The notes under the pieces are model-generated. The model saw only the letters and a program-made list of their open reading frames with translations. It did not search any database and was not told where the DNA came from. Positions 62,921 to 64,000 of a DNA stretch of 64,000 bases are shown piece after piece (the stretch's first letter is position 1; each line of letters opens with the position of its first letter). The stretch is taken from the NCBI GenBank assembly GCA_016719815.1, contig JADJYK010000004.1, forward strand, positions 62,001-126,000. Reading direction: 5' to 3'. This DNA is from Chitinophagaceae bacterium. GTDB taxonomy: Bacteria > Bacteroidota > Bacteroidia > Chitinophagales > Chitinophagaceae. The position numbers and the translations under genes are program-made.

Positions 62921-64000
62921 TTATGCTTTTGAATAAAAATTTTCTAACTGTGAATGAAATGCGGCCAGTTGGTTTTTCCCGGCCGGCTCCCCGGAATCAA
63001 GGAACAGGATAAAATCAACAAGCTGCTGAATCTCCCTTTCTTCCACTCCGGTTTTAAACTGTAACTGCTTTACAAATTTTTCATCAAGATTATTGGTAGG
63101 CAGTTTATACCGGCTGCGGATATGTTCAAGGAAATAAGCCGCCATTTTCCTGCACAGGTTTTTATGGTCGCCCTTATCATAATACAAACGGCCGATGGTC
63201 TTAACAAAATCAAGCGAATCATTCCTGGGAGATTTTACCACCGGAATATAGCGTTGTTTTCTCCTCATCTCCATCAGCACATACACTCCAAGCAAAGCCA
63301 GTAATACCCAGAATGCTGCACGGAATGGCTTGTCCCCATTACTGTTCTCCAGGTTCATCAGCACACGAAACCAGCCCTTCTTTTTATCCTTGTTTTCCTC
63401 CCTGCGTTTCTTGCTCAGGTAATATTCATCCCACACCACTTTCTTTACCCCGGGGTTAATAAGAGAAAATGCTTTTTCATAATACCCGATATTATCCTTA
63501 TGCAGTAAAAAGTAGTTGCTGAAAGCCAGCGGCTCAAGCTGAAGATATACATGCCCCTTGCCAGCAGCCAGGTGAATGAAATTGGCATGCCCTTTTTCAT
63601 CATAGCCCAGCACATCAGTTGTCGTTTTATTTATACTGGTAAAATAAGAACTGAAGGTAAGCCCCGGATAAGCATACAGGCTGCCGGCAGAAAAAGGCGG
63701 CTGGCCTAATTCAATCTGCATACTGTCCTGCAACTCACTCTCGGTGATGAACGACATATCGAAAGAACTGCTGTTGCACCCAAAGAACTCATCCGCCGCT
63801 GCTGATATATAACGGGCACTGATAAACACATCGTTTCCCTTTTCGGCAAATTTTACCAGCCGCTTCAGCTCATACTCATCAGCGCTGAATTTATCGCCAA
63901 TAAAAATAAAGGCCTGGTTAGGATCATAGGTGGACAGCGAATCCCAAAAACCGGGTTCCTGCCGGCTCACATATATACTGGCCCCGGGCAGCATATCGGG
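62921..64000 (-). CDS. DUF4350-domain protein, truncated at window edge
   Basis: The open frame enters at the window edge; at least 357 residues after the first visible Met at 63994 (the true start lies outside). N-terminal part FIFIGDKFSADEYELKRLVK FAEKGNDVFISARYIS has the Rossmann-like DUF4350 fold; a single membrane helix (FRAAFWVLLALLGVYVLMEM) near the middle is followed by a cytoplasmic helical region. It belongs to the MoxR/DUF58 cluster, as in many Bacteroidota. Function unknown. Confidence 0.78.
   Translation of the reverse strand, partial: PDMLPGASIYVSRQEPGFWDSLSTYDPNQAFIFIGDKFSADEYELKRLVKFAEKGNDVFISARYISAAADEFFGCNSSSFDMSFITESELQDSMQIELGQPPFSAGSLYAYPGLTFSSYFTSINKTTTDVLGYDEKGHANFIHLAAGKGHVYLQLEPLAFSNYFLLHKDNIGYYEKAFSLINPGVKKVVWDEYYLSKKRREENKDKKKGWFRVLMNLENSNGDKPFRAAFWVLLALLGVYVLMEMRRKQRYIPVVKSPRNDSLDFVKTIGRLYYDKGDHKNLCRKMAAYFLEHIRSRYKLPTNNLDEKFVKQLQFKTGVEEREIQQLVDFILFLDSGEPAGKNQLAAFHSQLENFYSKA

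Overview
The window reads as a chromosomal segment of a Bacteroidota bacterium, most likely Chitinophagaceae or a close relative (inference). The evidence is a type IX secretion (T9SS) sorting domain, a T9SS plug protein, a TamL-type Omp85 lipoprotein, GH92 and SusA-like GH13 enzymes, outer-membrane beta-barrels and TAnnTTTG promoter elements. Three landmarks fix the core-genome nature of the region: the S10-spc ribosomal protein operon, RNase P RNA (rnpB) and SRP RNA (ffs).

Layout. 1-13.8 kb holds accessory and envelope genes: a TPR membrane protein, a small lipoprotein, a neopullulanase-like GH13, a cupin, an AraC regulator, a cytochrome c, a pentameric ligand-gated ion channel homologue, a CAP protein, a PQQ-type sugar dehydrogenase, DinB and GH92. 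13.9-25.9 kb holds metabolism: hutU, a DeoD-type phosphorylase, pyrE, Nudix, a hotdog thioesterase, coaD, pyrB, pyrR, three beta-barrels, a P5C dehydrogenase and prfB with its programmed frameshift. 26-39 kb holds lipoproteins, an AlkD-like protein, a CPBP protease, rnpB, PhnA, an alpha-ketoglutarate-semialdehyde dehydrogenase, a large T9SS-exported subtilase and an Er-VIT1 iron exporter. 39.3-52 kb is rpsJ-rplC-rplD-rplW-rplB-rpsS-rplV-rpsC-rplP-rpmC-rpsQ-rplN-rplX-rplE-rpsN-rpsH-rplF-rplR-rpsE-rpmD-rplO-secY-map, all on the minus strand behind a clear promoter. 52.2-64 kb holds ffs, a small transaldolase, a T9SS plug protein, a FtsX-type permease, a TrmH-type methyltransferase, tamL, truB and a MoxR/DUF58/DUF4350 cluster with a four-helix-bundle gene inside it.

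Data quality. At least 21 genes, including the essential rpsN, rplE, rpsQ, pyrB and map, are interrupted by one-base indels, mostly in homopolymers. Because essential ribosomal genes are hit, these are almost certainly sequence errors, and I give corrected gene limits. prfB is the one frameshift that is clearly biological.

Most interesting signals: an alternative-structure RNA element between rpsJ and rplC; a dispersed repeat inside the P9 region of RNase P RNA; four genes whose TAnnTTTG element lies 4-5 nt before the start codon (possible leaderless transcripts); a bacterial Cys-loop-type receptor; a repeat-flanked four-helix-bundle gene inside a MoxR operon; and word-like tandem repeats in ribosomal operon spacers. 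I did not find a CRISPR array, insertion sequence, prophage, tRNA or defence system.
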